Assembly: GCA_021613375.1 (NCBI GenBank)
Contig: CM038704.1
Span: forward strand, 36,019,662 to 36,083,661
Length of the DNA: 64,000 bases
Direction: 5' to 3'
Origin: Megaleporinus macrocephalus
Lineage: Eukaryota > Chordata > Actinopteri > Characiformes > Anostomidae
In this document: positions 1-11,529 of the stretch, piece by piece
How the letters are laid out: each line of letters opens with the position of its first letter
Position numbering within the stretch: position 1 is the first letter of the stretch
Translations under genes and position numbers: made by a program
Notes under the pieces: model-generated
The model's database searches: none
Told to the model about the DNA's origin: nothing
The model's input: only the letters and a program-made list of their open reading frames with translations

Positions 1-3000
1 AAAACACTGGAACAGTGCAGGAATTCCCCCGGTTTAGGACTGAGATACACTGCTCTATTTCACTTTGAGAGAGAGCGCAACTGGAGGAATTTTAAATTAG
101 TCATGCTGAGGAGACTGATAGGCATCCTGTGTCCCACTTTGAGCAGAGAATCCCAATACAAACATGTTTTAAAAGATACAAACAAGGAAAAGAAGGGAGA
201 AGAACTTCTGTAGAGCCCACAGCAGGAAGGAGGAGAGTAGACAGCAGAGTGCAGAGATATTACGGGCATAACAGGAAGTGTTTCCCTCCAAGAGGCGACT
301 AAAATATTAACAACTGCTACGTTTGCATTGCACGTTGGTTCTACTGTAGACTGACAGACATGATCATAGAAAGTTATGGCGGTTCCACTGCCATAGACCC
401 ACTAAGGAACCTCAGTGTTATTACAGCTTTAGTACGTTGAAACAAATGTATGGTGGGTTGATGTGTCAAGTACTATTTTAAGTATAAGCAAAAAAAAAAA
501 AGAAAAAAAAGTGTTTCTAAAGTGACAAGAGTACAACACTATAGTCATTAGCATGCACGCTAGCACTATTTCATTTCCATCCCAGAGCAACATCACCAGA
601 CTGAATATATAGGTCTTTTCAGCCCCTTAGCATTATGTTTGTTTGTATATCTAATGATCTAAATGAAATGCCATTATGTCAGCGGAAACATAATATTCCC
701 TTCAGGTAATATTAGCTACATAGTCATGTGCCATGAGCTCAGCATAAACATTATTTTTTTATGTGTAAGATTAGCTAAACGTTAGAAATCTGATTAGGCA
801 CTAGTTTTGCTCTTCTAACTAACGAGTCATGTGTAATGAGGTCAACACAAATGTAACTTTTTCACTGGGTAACATCAGGTAATGTACAAACACCCCGAAT
901 AGCAAGAGGATAGCAGACACTGATGGTCCATTAATGGCAAAGATGGAGTTTTCTGGGGGGGTCCACTGAAGGTAAAGCAGAGAATTAGTCAAAATTAAAT
1001 TTTCATTACTTAATAGTTAAGATCTTGTACGTAGAACAGTAATGTGGGTGGTTTGAGAGTAGACCAGCTGTGACAAACAGTTAGTGGGGGGTCTATCTTA
1101 TCAAGCCAGGGGACCAATATATGCTCATTATCTAGTTTTGTTGTTCTAGCTATTGACTGATGTCACGTACCATAAGGTTAGCAGTCATACTTTAATTGGT
1201 AATAATAGCCTCTAACATAGAATTTCGTTTTGTTTTTGTAGCTGATGATTTGAGTCACATGCAGTGACCAGCATGAACTTCACATTTTCATTGGGTACCA
1301 TTAGCTAACGTTCAAACATCTGCTAGACATTTGTTCTCTTGTAGCTAACGAATTAAGTCATATGCCAAGAGCTTTGAGAGTGTGATATTTTCAATACGTA
1401 AAATTAAATAAAACAAAGTTTCACTTTTAGCACAGAAAATGAATGCAGTCAAACGAAGCTAAAGCTGCTTGTTTGAATAATCTTGTTTCACCTTAAATGG
1501 TATAGCAGTTACATTCATTCTGGTGCCTGAGTTAACAGTCTGGCTTGCTTGGTAGAGAAGGTGCTGCAGTGTTGGTTGTCTTTATGTGAATTCAGTATTC
1601 TGATTAATTTCTATTACTTTTAGTTTAGTATCATGGTATAATAGTAATGAATAGATAGTGTGATGACTGTACAGCGGTCAGGAACAGACTAAAGTATGAT
1701 GTAATGATATTGTGGAAAATTAGTGCCTTTGGAAACCGTAAACTTCTGGGAATAGGGTTTGGACTATTTTAAGCTGTTTGCATCAGAGAAGAAAGTAAAT
1801 TGGTAAACCCTTTTAGAATATTTCTAGGCTCTTGCTTCTAAACCTCTCTGAAAGTTTGAACTTCTTAGAAGTTACTGTCAGCGACAGCAAAAGCATGATG
1901 GTATTTTTTTCCCGTTCCACTCACGAGGTTTCTCACTCGTAGCTCACTAAAACAAGAGAAATGGTGTGAAAACGGCACGTTTTTGTCTTTTTCTGACAGA
2001 AGCAGCACAGACTCTGATGTTGAGCTAGGCAACAGAATGATCTGAAATGACTAACAGATCTGTTCATTCTGTCAGTCGTTTCACGGTAAAGCAGCAGAAA
2101 TGACAGTCCTAAGATCATATGGTCTGTTCAAACTAATCAGTTTCCTCAGGGAACGTGCTGGTGAGCAGTTAACAGTGACAGTTCTGAGATCAGCTCTTTC
2201 AGTGTGTGTGTGTGTGGGGGGGGTGTCAGCCCTCATGTGGGTGATGCTAATGTCAGGAGTGTGCTGTTCATCCTTATGAAGAGTCACGCAGCGCTGTCAG
2301 TGCGGGCTGTGTGTGTGTGATACTGAGCGTAATTGGGCTTAATTGCCCTGAATTCCTCCAGACTTCTGCTGAAGTTTCAAAAATGCTTTGGTTTGCAATG
2401 GTTTTGAACATATGTCCACAGCTGACCTACTGAAAAAGGCTTTTACCAATTTCCCAAAATTCTGCATCAGTAAACAAGTGGGATGTAAACAGAGGTATTC
2501 CAAGTGATTTGTTGTTGAAAGGCTTTGTTCTAGAAGAACGTACTACATCAGAACTGTTTACAGGCGTCTTGCAGGAATTTTACACCAGAACATTTGAATA
2601 TGCAGGATATTTTGTTGTTCATAGAAATACTGTTAACATTCAGGAAACTTAAGGAAACACACTCTGCTCTACTTTTTAAAGGAAGTCTATTCTGTAATAC
2701 AAGAAATACAGTGTGCCCTAAACTACATTTGCTGAATGGCCAGCTCGAGGCTTCATCTGATTGTCAATCTAGATGGTTATTTATGTTTTGCCATAGCAAA
2801 GTAGTGTAGTTTACTTTTCTAGTGTTCTCCTCAGGTTTTTCCAAATAGCCTCCTTGAGAAACTAACTTTTGAACAGCACCAACGGTCTGAGAAGTTCGGG
2901 CAAATATTGTCTCATTGCTGGGATGATAACAAAAACCTAGCGTAAATGGTTTTATTTAGTTTCAAATGTTTATTGACTGACTTTTACTGCTGTATATTCA

Positions 3001-4148
3001 TCGCTTACTGACTTTTGTGATTTTCTTTCTGTTTAGTTTCTGAGTCTATATGCTTTATTTTTCTGTTTTTCATTTCAAAGAGCCAAAATTTCTCTTCAAA
3101 AATCTCTTCAAACATTTGTTTACATTTAAACTTCACTATAACTGTTATCTTACAAGTGCGGAAATAAAAATAAATAAATTAAACTGTGCTGTTTGTGGAA
3201 CAATCAATGACTAAGTTGCTTGGCAAACACAGTGTACTGTCAATTAACTACACTGTCTGATTGCTTTTTACTGTTATTGAGAACAACTTCAATGAACATT
3301 TAACTTTAAGCAGTTCTCTCTAGTCAAGGTTTATACCAGATGAGGCTGTACATCTCTTTAATGTGGGGAAAATTGTATTGCTTATATACAACACAACATA
3401 AATATTACAATACAATAAATAAGTAAATAAAAAAAAACAAGTTAATGTAATAATGTAATAATTGTTATACCCAGTAGGACTTAATGAACCACAACATAAT
3501 CATTCAATAGTTTGTTAATGACTGTGAATAACTATACAATAGATAAATATCAATTAATTAATAGTATCATGTGAATTTTTATCCATTAACTGTGTGGCAT
3601 AAGTATAATCATTATTTAAAACTTGTACATCGTGTTCTATACTAATACTAATCATTTATGAACATCAAAAAATCATTTTACCGTTATTTTTAAACCTTTT
3701 CCTTTATAGATACTTTTTAAACATTAATTGTTATTATTTGGGCCCTGCATATACTGCATTTGTAAACATATTAACTTAGTACACTTTTATATAATATTTT
3801 TATTATCAGTGTTTACGTGTATATCTTTGTCAGTCACTGAGTAAATGCTTACTAATAAAAACAATGCCTTATGAATTACAGAATTATTCACTGTCAATAA
3901 CAAACTTTGATGAAGAAGAGAAAAACAAGGGAACTCTACGCCTATCCTTCACTCCTTCTACAGCAACACACACAAAAGCCACAACTACTACTGAAGAAAT
4001 CTGCTTCCGTACCAGAGCAGCCATGGCTTTCCCAACTGGAGCTATTCCGAAATGCTTTTCCCAGCACTGAGAGCACGAGGGATGAGACAGGGTCAGATCA
4101 GTGAACAGCGGGGTAAATCAGTGTCTTTGTGTGTGTATTTGAACAGAC
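1..4148 (-). other. rptor intron 28 (partial)
   Basis: This is intronic sequence downstream of the last visible exon. It holds a degenerate tandem array at about 640-1400, a short TG/G run at 2198-2222 and AT-rich sequence from 2900 to 3900. I looked for the next WD40 exon (expected to begin near a GMVVDWEQETG-like segment) on the minus strand and saw none. Confidence 0.7.
640..1400. repeat. degenerate tandem repeat, unit about 120-130 bp
   Basis: Blocks such as GTCATGTGCCATGAGCTCAG, then a T-rich stretch, then TTAGCTAACGTT-like and TTCTAGCTAAC-like segments recur at about 720, 825, 1150, 1255 and 1350 in the same order. The copies are too diverged for precise borders. Confidence 0.5.
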
Positions 4149-4250
4149 CTCGTGTGCTGGGAAGCATGTCTGAAAGCCCCTGCCACGCCGTCACCATCTC
4201 TGGATTCCGCTGGTCTGCAAAGTTCTTCCAGATCCGCAACGCCCCATCAT
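4149..4250 (-). CDS. rptor: rptor exon 28 (inferred number), WD40
   Basis: The exon is 102 nt, phase 1 to 1. The split codon restores the D-D-G of the WD40 repeat, then ALRIWKNFADQRNPEMVTA and QGLSDMLPSTR follow (human about 1089-1124). It appears one residue shorter than human in the ADLEKN segment (my alignment). The acceptor follows a TATCTGTCTATCTGAAG tract. The donor GAG|GTCTGT is weak, but frame and homology support it. No later rptor exon is visible between 1 and 4148. Confidence 0.93.
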
Positions 4251-4269
4251 CTTCAGATAGACAGATAGA

Positions 4270-5210
4270 TTAAACAAAGAAGGAAAGAAAGGAATATGAA
4301 CAAACCCCAGTTCTAGAAAAGTTTAGCAAATTGCAATAAAAACAAGAATTAGTGATTTATTTTCTTGAATTATCTGACAAAAACACAAAGACTGACCATC
4401 TTAACTGTATTTTGCAAATAATTTAGAATTTGATTACTGCAGCACACTTAAAGTTGAGACAAAGGCGTGTTTTACCACAATGTTACATCATCTTTCTTTT
4501 AATTACACTGTTTAAAGGTTTTGAAACTAAGGATATTGATTATTGCAGTCCTGCAGGTGGAATATTTGCCCATTCCTGCTCAATACCAGACAGCTGCTCA
4601 ATAGTCCGTGCTCAACATCTGATTCTTCTCTTCATGATGCTTCGTACAGTTACTACAGAGGACAGATCTGGAATGCAGGCCGGCCATTGAAGCATACTCT
4701 GTGTCTATGAAGCCACGCTACTGTAGCACATGCAGAATGAGGCTTGGCACTGTCCTGCAAGATTAACTACAGACTTCTTGGCAAAAGGCTTAATCTTGAT
4801 GACAGCATACGTCTCCCTAAAATCCCAATATACGTCTCTGCACTGGTGACACCTTCAGACACGAGCAGTGCGTTTTTTTCCACACAGACCAGCTGAACCA
4901 TGGACTCATATGACCACAGCTCACATTTCCACTGTGTTTCTAACCCTCTGAGACGATAAGGTCTGGAGAACTTGGTGGCATTTTTGCGTATAAGAGTTGT
5001 CGATGCAGTGACGGACTGTATTGTGTTAAGTAACAACGATTTTTCAAAGTATTTCCGAACCCATGTGGCTATATTTAGCACAGTAATCTGGCCCCCTCTT
5101 ATGCAGTGCCATCCAGGGGCTCGAAGGTCATACACATGCAACAATGGACTGAGATTTCTCTGGACTTCTTCATAGTATTATGATAGATGGTGTTTATATT
5201 TACACACCAC
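4270..5210. repeat. probable interspersed-element remnant, family not assigned
   Basis: This is intron 27. The segment around 4830-5130 (CACACAGACCAGCTGAACCA, then GGCTATATTTAGCACAG and ATGCAGTGCCATCCAGG) reads like a dispersed teleost repeat I have seen in similar contexts, but I cannot name the family. The 125-codon minus-strand open frame (4767-5144) has no recognisable domain. The rest of intron 27, to 5752, is AT-rich with nothing else recognised. Confidence 0.35.
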
Positions 5211-5752
5211 AGTTAAGCTGGTCAGCCAAAACATTAAATGTAATATTTTAAACTTTAATCTGTTAAAGAAGGTTTGAGAGAATTACCAAATCCCAGTTTT
5301 TTTTGTATTTTTTGGAAAATTGTAAATTTCTCAATAAAAAAATTAATAAATACTATTAGATGATTGCTGTGCTTCATTTTACAGGGGTCTGTTTTTATAA
5401 AGTGCACACAATTCTTTCACCAAGCGATGTATGGAGCAAATAAATGAAGAAATAACTAGATCTTCCAATCTCTGCTTTTCTATTCAAATACTCTTATAAA
5501 ACACACATAAAAATACAACAGTATGCTAATACATATGAATGTGATGAAGCTGACAGATTTAATCAAAAAGAAAAAATAAGCTTTAGCACTGTAGTAGAAT
5601 GGGGGCTCATTATATGGCATATAACACATCACTCTTTATTTGTGTTAGTACTGCTTATTAGAGACTTTAGTTTGATTAATAAACGCCTATGTGTGTCTGA
5701 AAAGTGGCACCAGATTGACTTAAAGTCAGTGGCGAGTGAGGGGTGAACTGAC

Positions 5753-5877
5753 CGGTGGCGGTCAGGAGGAGGGAGCAGTCGTGTCCATTCAGGTACTCCA
5801 TGGCTGTGATGCGTGTATAGCGAGGGTTGCCGTTGTAGAAGTAATCCAATCTCTCGCCTTTCTCCCAATCCCAGAAA
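5753..5877 (-). CDS. rptor: rptor exon 27 (inferred number), WD40
   Basis: The exon is 125 nt, phase 2 to 1, from FWDWEKGERLDYFYNGNPRY to GHDCSLLLTAT (human about 1047-1089). It holds the FWDWEKG strand D of the first blade and the A-B strands of the next. The acceptor ends TTTGTAG and the donor is ACCG|GTCAGT. A truncated Tc1-like element begins about 60 bp from the acceptor. Confidence 0.97.
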
Positions 5878-5936
5878 CTACAAACACACAAGCACATACA
5901 AATCCACACAAATTCAAGAAAGCATTCTGAAAAATA

Positions 5937-6630
5937 AACTCCAAGTAAATCAAACATCAAACTTCTGTGAGATCAAAATGTCCACTTAGGAAGAAACACT
6001 GACTGACAATCAATTTCACATGCTGTTGTGTAAATGGAATAGACAACAGGTGGAAATTATTGGCAATTAGCAAGACACACTCAATAAAGGAGTGGTTGTG
6101 CAGGTGGGGACCACAGACCACTTCTCAGTACCTATCTTTCTGGCTGATGTTTTAGTCACTTTTGAATGTTGGTGGTGCTTTCACACTTGTGGTAGCATGA
6201 GACGGACTCTACAACCCACATAAGTGGCTCAGGTAGTGCAGCTCATCCAGGATGCTTTAGTCCAGGTCTGGGAGGAGATCCCTCAGGAGACCATCCGCCA
6301 CCTTATCAGGAGCATGCCCAGGCATTGTAGGGAGGTCATACAGGCACGGGGAGGCCACACACAAGGCTGAGCCTCATTTTGACTTGTTTTAAGGACATTA
6401 CATCAAAGGTGGTTCAGCTTGTAGTGTGTTTTTCCACTTTAACTTTGTGTGTGACTCCAAGTCCAGGCCTCCATTGGTTAATACATTTGATTTCCATTGA
6501 TGATTTTTGTGTGATTTTGATGTCAGCACATTCAGCTTCTTACAGAACAAAGTATTCAATGAGAATATTTCATTTATTCAGATCTAGGATGTGTTATTTG
6601 AGTGTTCCCTTTATTTTTTTGAGCAGTATA
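5937..6630 (+). mobile_element. Tc1/mariner element, internally deleted and 5'-truncated
   Basis: Plus-strand sequence matches a common teleost Tc1-like element. The transposase start survives as MRRTLQPT and is then cut by an in-frame TAA. After CAGCTCATCCAGGATG the sequence jumps to the C-terminal coding part, readable as DALVQVWEEIPQETIRHLIR then SMPRHCREVIQARGG, and a stop. The right terminal repeat ends TTTTTTTGAGCAGTATA. The left terminal repeat is missing, so the copy should be immobile. Confidence 0.85.
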
Positions 6631-6734
6631 CTTTACTCCGTTCCTTTTTTTAACCTTTAGCACTGGAGCTAACATTCCCTACTAACCAGGTATACCCCAC
6701 TAACCAGCACTGTGTCCATAGTGGACTCAAAGCT

Positions 6735-7200
6735 GTTAAAGGGGAATTCCACAGGTTGTACTAAATGTCTGTATAGTGTCTGAAATGTAAACAGCGTAAT
6801 TAAGAGTGGTCTGGTGTGAAATGGTACAGATGTTCTTTACTGTGGTGGTGAAAGGAACCAGGGGTCACCATGTCTACGACACAAATATAGACGTCCTAAA
6901 CCACCAGCGCACCTACACATGAATTTCTGGGTTTTTATATGCTATGCTAAGTTTTAGTTGCGTCACAACATGTATGCATGCAGGTTTCCCTCCACCATAA
7001 ATGAATTTGAAGACCAAAAATCTCAACCATAAAACAACATACCATACAGCATGTTTCATGTAATAACTTTTTGGGAGGGAGTTTTCAGAGGTTCAGGTTC
7101 CCATCACCACTGTGAACCTTTCGGACTCTGTAAGTTTAGAACAGTTTAGAACTAGAACAGAGCGTTTCATACCAAACCACTCTGCACGACATCTGTATGA
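6735..7200. repeat. dispersed foldback-like repeat, copy 1
   Basis: It starts with AAAGGGGAATTCCACA. Internal blocks (GTGTGAAATGGTACAG, TAATAACTTTTTGGGAGGGA, ACCAAACCACTCTG) have counterparts at 53793-54255. The two halves are roughly inverted relative to each other, as in a foldback or MITE-type element. The family is not assigned. Confidence 0.5.
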
Positions 7201-8894
7201 CCATAGCTGCATTAAAACACAAAACAAAAAACAGAAGGCAGAAAGCAGAACGTCATCTCCAAGAGGCTAACAGAAACTGACCCACTGGCTCAGAAACACC
7301 GTGTATGAGTTTAAACTGTGTTAGTGTGTTTGGGGTGTCAATCAGAGCGTCCCTGTAGAAAACTTTGTCACTGACATGTTTACAGGCTGATGTAGGTCAC
7401 TCTGTTCTCCATGGAGAGTTTTTATTTATTAACACAGCCAAAAATTCATAAACTTGTCTGTGCAGTAACAGGGGAGAACTATATAAATGCACTGTCGTGT
7501 AGAATTGAGTTTTAAAGTATGAAAAGCTGAAAAAAATTAACATTAATTTTTTTTTTTATAAATTAAAATAACATACACAAACCATGGAATGAATGAAAAT
7601 ATGAATTCACTGTTCTGGTCATTACACTGTTGGTTACAAAAAACAACACACATATAAGAGCCAGCACAGCTGTTTAGCTCTGACCACACAGATTATTCTA
7701 AGGAATAATAAGGAGTGAGCAGGTCACAGATAAAGAAACATTGGAAATACCAAATACTGAAACTGACATAAATATTTCAAAGATTCTACTAATTACTCAG
7801 ACTGATATGCTGAAAGTATAATTTGTTATAATTCTTATTGTATTAGAAAAGAATGCGGTTTAAAAACTAAACTGTTGCAGCATTACGGTCACTGCTGCAG
7901 TAAGAATGTTACTGCTGACAATGCCAGAATTTTCTGTTGCGGCGCCTATGAATATCCAGCTTGCCCTCCTCGTCCATCTACTGCAAACGTGAACAGAGCA
8001 TCAACGGCCTTTGCTTGTTGGGCTGGTCACTTTACTGGGTGGGAGATGTTCTCTGAGGGTGTTAAACCTTATATTGCACATTGTAAAAACTACAATGATT
8101 TCTATCAGTACATAAGAGATAGCAGTTTCAGTCCTGTAGCCAAAAGTCGAAAGGTTTGTTACTCCACCTAGTGTCTGAACGGGGAAGTGCAGGGTACTGT
8201 GAGCCTCATGCAGGGCTGCAGCATCCTTAACTCAGTAACCAATTAATTATCAGCCGACTGCACTTTCCAATTGGACATCAGTTTCCTATACATAGCTGAC
8301 CGACCCTTCTATCTTTAATAGTCATACCTTACACTAATCTATTCTTAAGCTCATAAAAACAAGCTTGCAGTGAACATTACTGCTAATAAGATTCACAGAA
8401 GGACACAGAAGGTTTTCCGCAGATTTCAGATGAGCTTTGACATTATAATAATTAGGAGACAGACAGTTTACCAAAAAAACCTGCTTTGCCCCCAAAATAA
8501 CTAATTAATGATGCTTGTCCGGTCCCTGAAGTTTGATTCTATAGTTTTACACTTGATAAGTAATGAAAGCAATGGTTAAAATGCATAGCTAAAAACAACA
8601 GAAGTCTTTATTTTGGAGCTTGTACTTTAGTCCATTTACAGATAACAGTGAGTCACAGTGTCAGAAACCACATGATCAAGTCTCTGAAATTAATTAACCC
8701 ACTTTGAGGTAAATGTGTAATGATTGAGGCATGCTGGTGGGGTGTAAGCTTAGGCTTATAGATTCAGTCATATAATTGAAAAAAACAAACAGCGGTAACA
8801 ATTTGGGTAAGTAGAGTAAATTGGGTAAACTATTATGTATCTTTTATTTGGCTAAACTATCACTCCATTATAAACAGACACCAGTTTCACTCAC
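7200..8894 (-). other. rptor intron 26, remaining part
   Basis: This is AT-rich intron with no recognised element. A 98-codon plus-strand open frame at 7875-8171 is cysteine-rich by chance composition and lacks a recognisable domain, splice context or conservation clue. Confidence 0.5.
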
Positions 8895-9009
8895 CAGATG
8901 GAATCTTTGTCAGCCACTGCAATGCAAGGGTTAAATGGGTGGAACTTCACCACTGAAGGCACTCCAGGGTTTCTGTTTATAAAGATCTGATCGTCCAATC
9001 GGGTAATTC
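8895..9009 (-). CDS. rptor: rptor exon 26 (inferred number), WD40 start
   Basis: The exon is 115 nt, phase 1 to 2, from ITRLDDQIFINRNPGVPSVV to CIAVADKDSI (human about 1009-1047). It encodes the first strands of the seven-bladed WD40 propeller that binds Rag GTPases and substrates; VVKFHPFNPCIAVAD is a typical WD40 B-C strand pattern. The acceptor ends TTTAG and the donor TCTG|GTGAGT is strong. Confidence 0.97.
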
Positions 9010-9930
9010 CTAAAGCAGAAAAATGGTGGAGAAAAAAAAAAGAATATAATTAATGTTTATTTATGGTCAAAGTAACCAGATTTCTGTATATTACACATTT
9101 CCACTGAAGACATATCATTAAAATATCCATTGTGTTTATATATGAAATAAAAAAGGATGGAGGCAGTTCAGGTTGGTTATTTTTTCTGCATGCTAACTGA
9201 AGTACTGTGATATATTATTGTGAAGGCCGACTAATAATGTTTGATACTAAATAACTTCATGAACCGTGTCAGAAAATCATACGTAGCTACCATGATAATT
9301 GAAGCTAAACTACTGAACACTCACTCAATAAAGAAAATAATAAAACAGACTTCTTATTTCCCATCGCAAGATATGCCCCTCATCACTTTTTGCAAATAAT
9401 GTAAAAGTAGGGATGCAGGGATGTGGCAGCGATATGTTTACCACTAAAGAATCAGTCTATCAGTCTGTATTATAGTTCTAATAAACATTATAGCGGTAAA
9501 TGTGACCTGTAGCACCAGAAAAAAACCTGTGGCTCTAGCAAAATATTCAGACCCTAAACACACCCCCGGACAAGCTCCAGCTCTGGAGAGACAACAGCTA
9601 TCAACATATCCCACATGTCATATATACATTTCTATACACTATTTATACACTGAACCGTGTGTTACCTGGTACTATAATTCAATTCCCTCAACCCACACCT
9701 GCTTTAACCCCTGGGTTGACTTCTGTCTTAGAAAAAGATATTTGTTGTAATATGGATTTACTTGAAGCTTGCTGCTAGCTTCTGAGTTTGACACAGCAGT
9801 ATTCTCTAAAACTAGGCCAGTAATGGTATAAGTGGTCAGCAGACAGCAGCAGCCCCCTGTATTACTCCTATAGTTCTCCTTAGAACTTTTGTTTTTTTTT
9901 TCTTTCAATTTACTGCTAAAAACTGGAATA

Positions 9931-9994
9931 TTTCCAGGGACAGCTCCAGCCAGGCACAGTCCCTGTTTTGGTGGCTTGGAACTGTCCCTGGAAA
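9931..9994. repeat. inverted repeat with 13-bp perfect arms
   Basis: TTTCCAGGGACAG at 9931-9943 is exactly complementary to CTGTCCCTGGAAA at 9982-9994. The loop is 38 bp. It could be the relic of a small foldback element. Confidence 0.7.
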
Positions 9995-11169
9995 TGAAAA
10001 CAGGGACGACTGGTCACTGGAGCTTATGTTCTTAAAAGTTCTATCTGTTCAAAAAGTTATTTCTTCTGTTTCAGTAAAGAAAAAAAGAAAAAAACAGAAG
10101 CCATAATGCCCCATACTTCATGTAGTGTATTAGTGCCTTCTTTGTTCTGACTACAAGCTTTTCACTTTAGAAAGAATAAATACCTGTGAGCAGAAAAACA
10201 GTTCTGTTTATATTTGACCTGTAACGTCTAATAAATATTGTTGGAGTAGCCTGTTACCTGTTAATCGAAACTTTACTTAATATGCAACTGTCATACATAT
10301 CCAGGTCATTTCTAAAAGCAATTTTTTTAATTTGACTTCATATCCTATTAGTCTGGGCTCCTTCTCCATGATGCTCATAGAAGTGATCTGTCTGAGTCTG
10401 TTAAACAAGGTTTTATGGCAGGGGTGCTGAAACTATTGAATGGGTTTTGGGGGAAATACTCTGGTGGGACAAAACCACATACAAAGAAAGAGGGTGGACG
10501 GGTTTCAGGAAAGTCCTGATGTGGGGATTTTGGGGAACCCTGATCTGAAGTAGTATAACAGGATATTTTGAGTGATATATTACTTTTTGGGAGTATGAAT
10601 TGTAAATCGAGTAATCGTGTTGGCCTTAATTCTCATTCTCAGAGGCCTAAACAGAGTTTCTCCCCATGTTTCAGTCTCTAACCTTCTTGAACAACAGTGA
10701 CGTCAGTAATGACCCAGTGGAGCGAGTGTGTGTGGAAGTTGCAGAGAGATAAAGTGGGATGTAGGGAGGACTGGGAGAGCGGTGCTGTTTCATTCATACA
10801 GACTCAGGCTGGGATCGACTGAATGAGGGCAGCCCAGCTCGCTCTCCCCTCCCACTCTGGACTTCAGAGAGAGCGAGAGAGCGATAAAAAAAAAGTAAAA
10901 AAGTAAACTGATGAAGGGAGGAAGATGAATGCGTGCGAAAGGGAGCCTCTGCTCTGACGCCATCAGCTCCACAACCGCCAGCGTATGTGTGTGAGGCACT
11001 TTATCTATTCTGTTTGAAACTAGGCAGCTACGCACACACGCCACTGACTTACTAACATACATGTTCTCTCATTTCGATTCTTTGGTTCGCAATCTCGCTC
11101 TCTGTCACACGCACACGCACACCCGCATATACATATGTATACACATATATACACACATGCATCTTAAAA

Positions 11170-11345
11170 AGAGAAACATTCTTTACTTTCAATATAAGTT
11201 AATAGAAAGAGGTTTCAGGCCAAGTAATTATTGGTCCAGTCATCATGAAATTCCCACACAATGTAAATGACTAGTATCATGCTGAAATGATGCAGGAAAG
11301 TCAAAATTAAAAATAAATGGAGATATACATTTTTCTTGGGACAGC
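11170..11345. repeat. dispersed repeat with ATTGGTCCA motif, copy 1
   Basis: CTTTACTTTCAATATAAGTT, then ATTGGTCCAGTCATCATGAAA and CACACAATGTAAATG, then GATGCAGGAAAGTCAAAATT match the copy at 20885-21065. Related fragments lie at 20160-20400, 54785-54840, 56105-56300 and 59405-59575. Confidence 0.6.
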
Positions 11346-11529
11346 GGCGAACTATAATACACTACACATCACAGTAGCTACAGTAGTACAGTAGTCTCCT
11401 GTTGTGAGTGAATGGCTAGACTTTCTCCCACCATGGTTAGTAAACAGTCTAGCTCTTCCTGGATCAAGTGCAGAGTTAAGCAATATTGTACCTAGCCACT
11501 CTGGAAGATGTCTAGAATTGATATGTTTT

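Larger units (their letters stand above)
9010..11529 (-). other. rptor intron 25, part nearest exon 26
   Basis: This is intronic. It holds a 13-bp-arm inverted repeat (9931-9994), a CA/TA-rich stretch at 11105-11160 and an interspersed repeat copy at 11170-11345. No other gene is seen. Confidence 0.6.

Noticed and set aside
1..4148. Search for the next WD40 exon of rptor
   Set aside because: No segment on the minus strand resembles the expected sequence with proper splice sites, so the exon is presumed to lie left of the window.
7875..8171. 98-codon cysteine-rich plus-strand frame in intron 26
   Set aside because: No signal peptide, domain or splice context; probably chance or a decayed repeat.
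10698..10705. TGACGTCA, a perfect CRE palindrome in intron 25
   Set aside because: A single 8-bp match in 64 kb is expected by chance; no other promoter features surround it.
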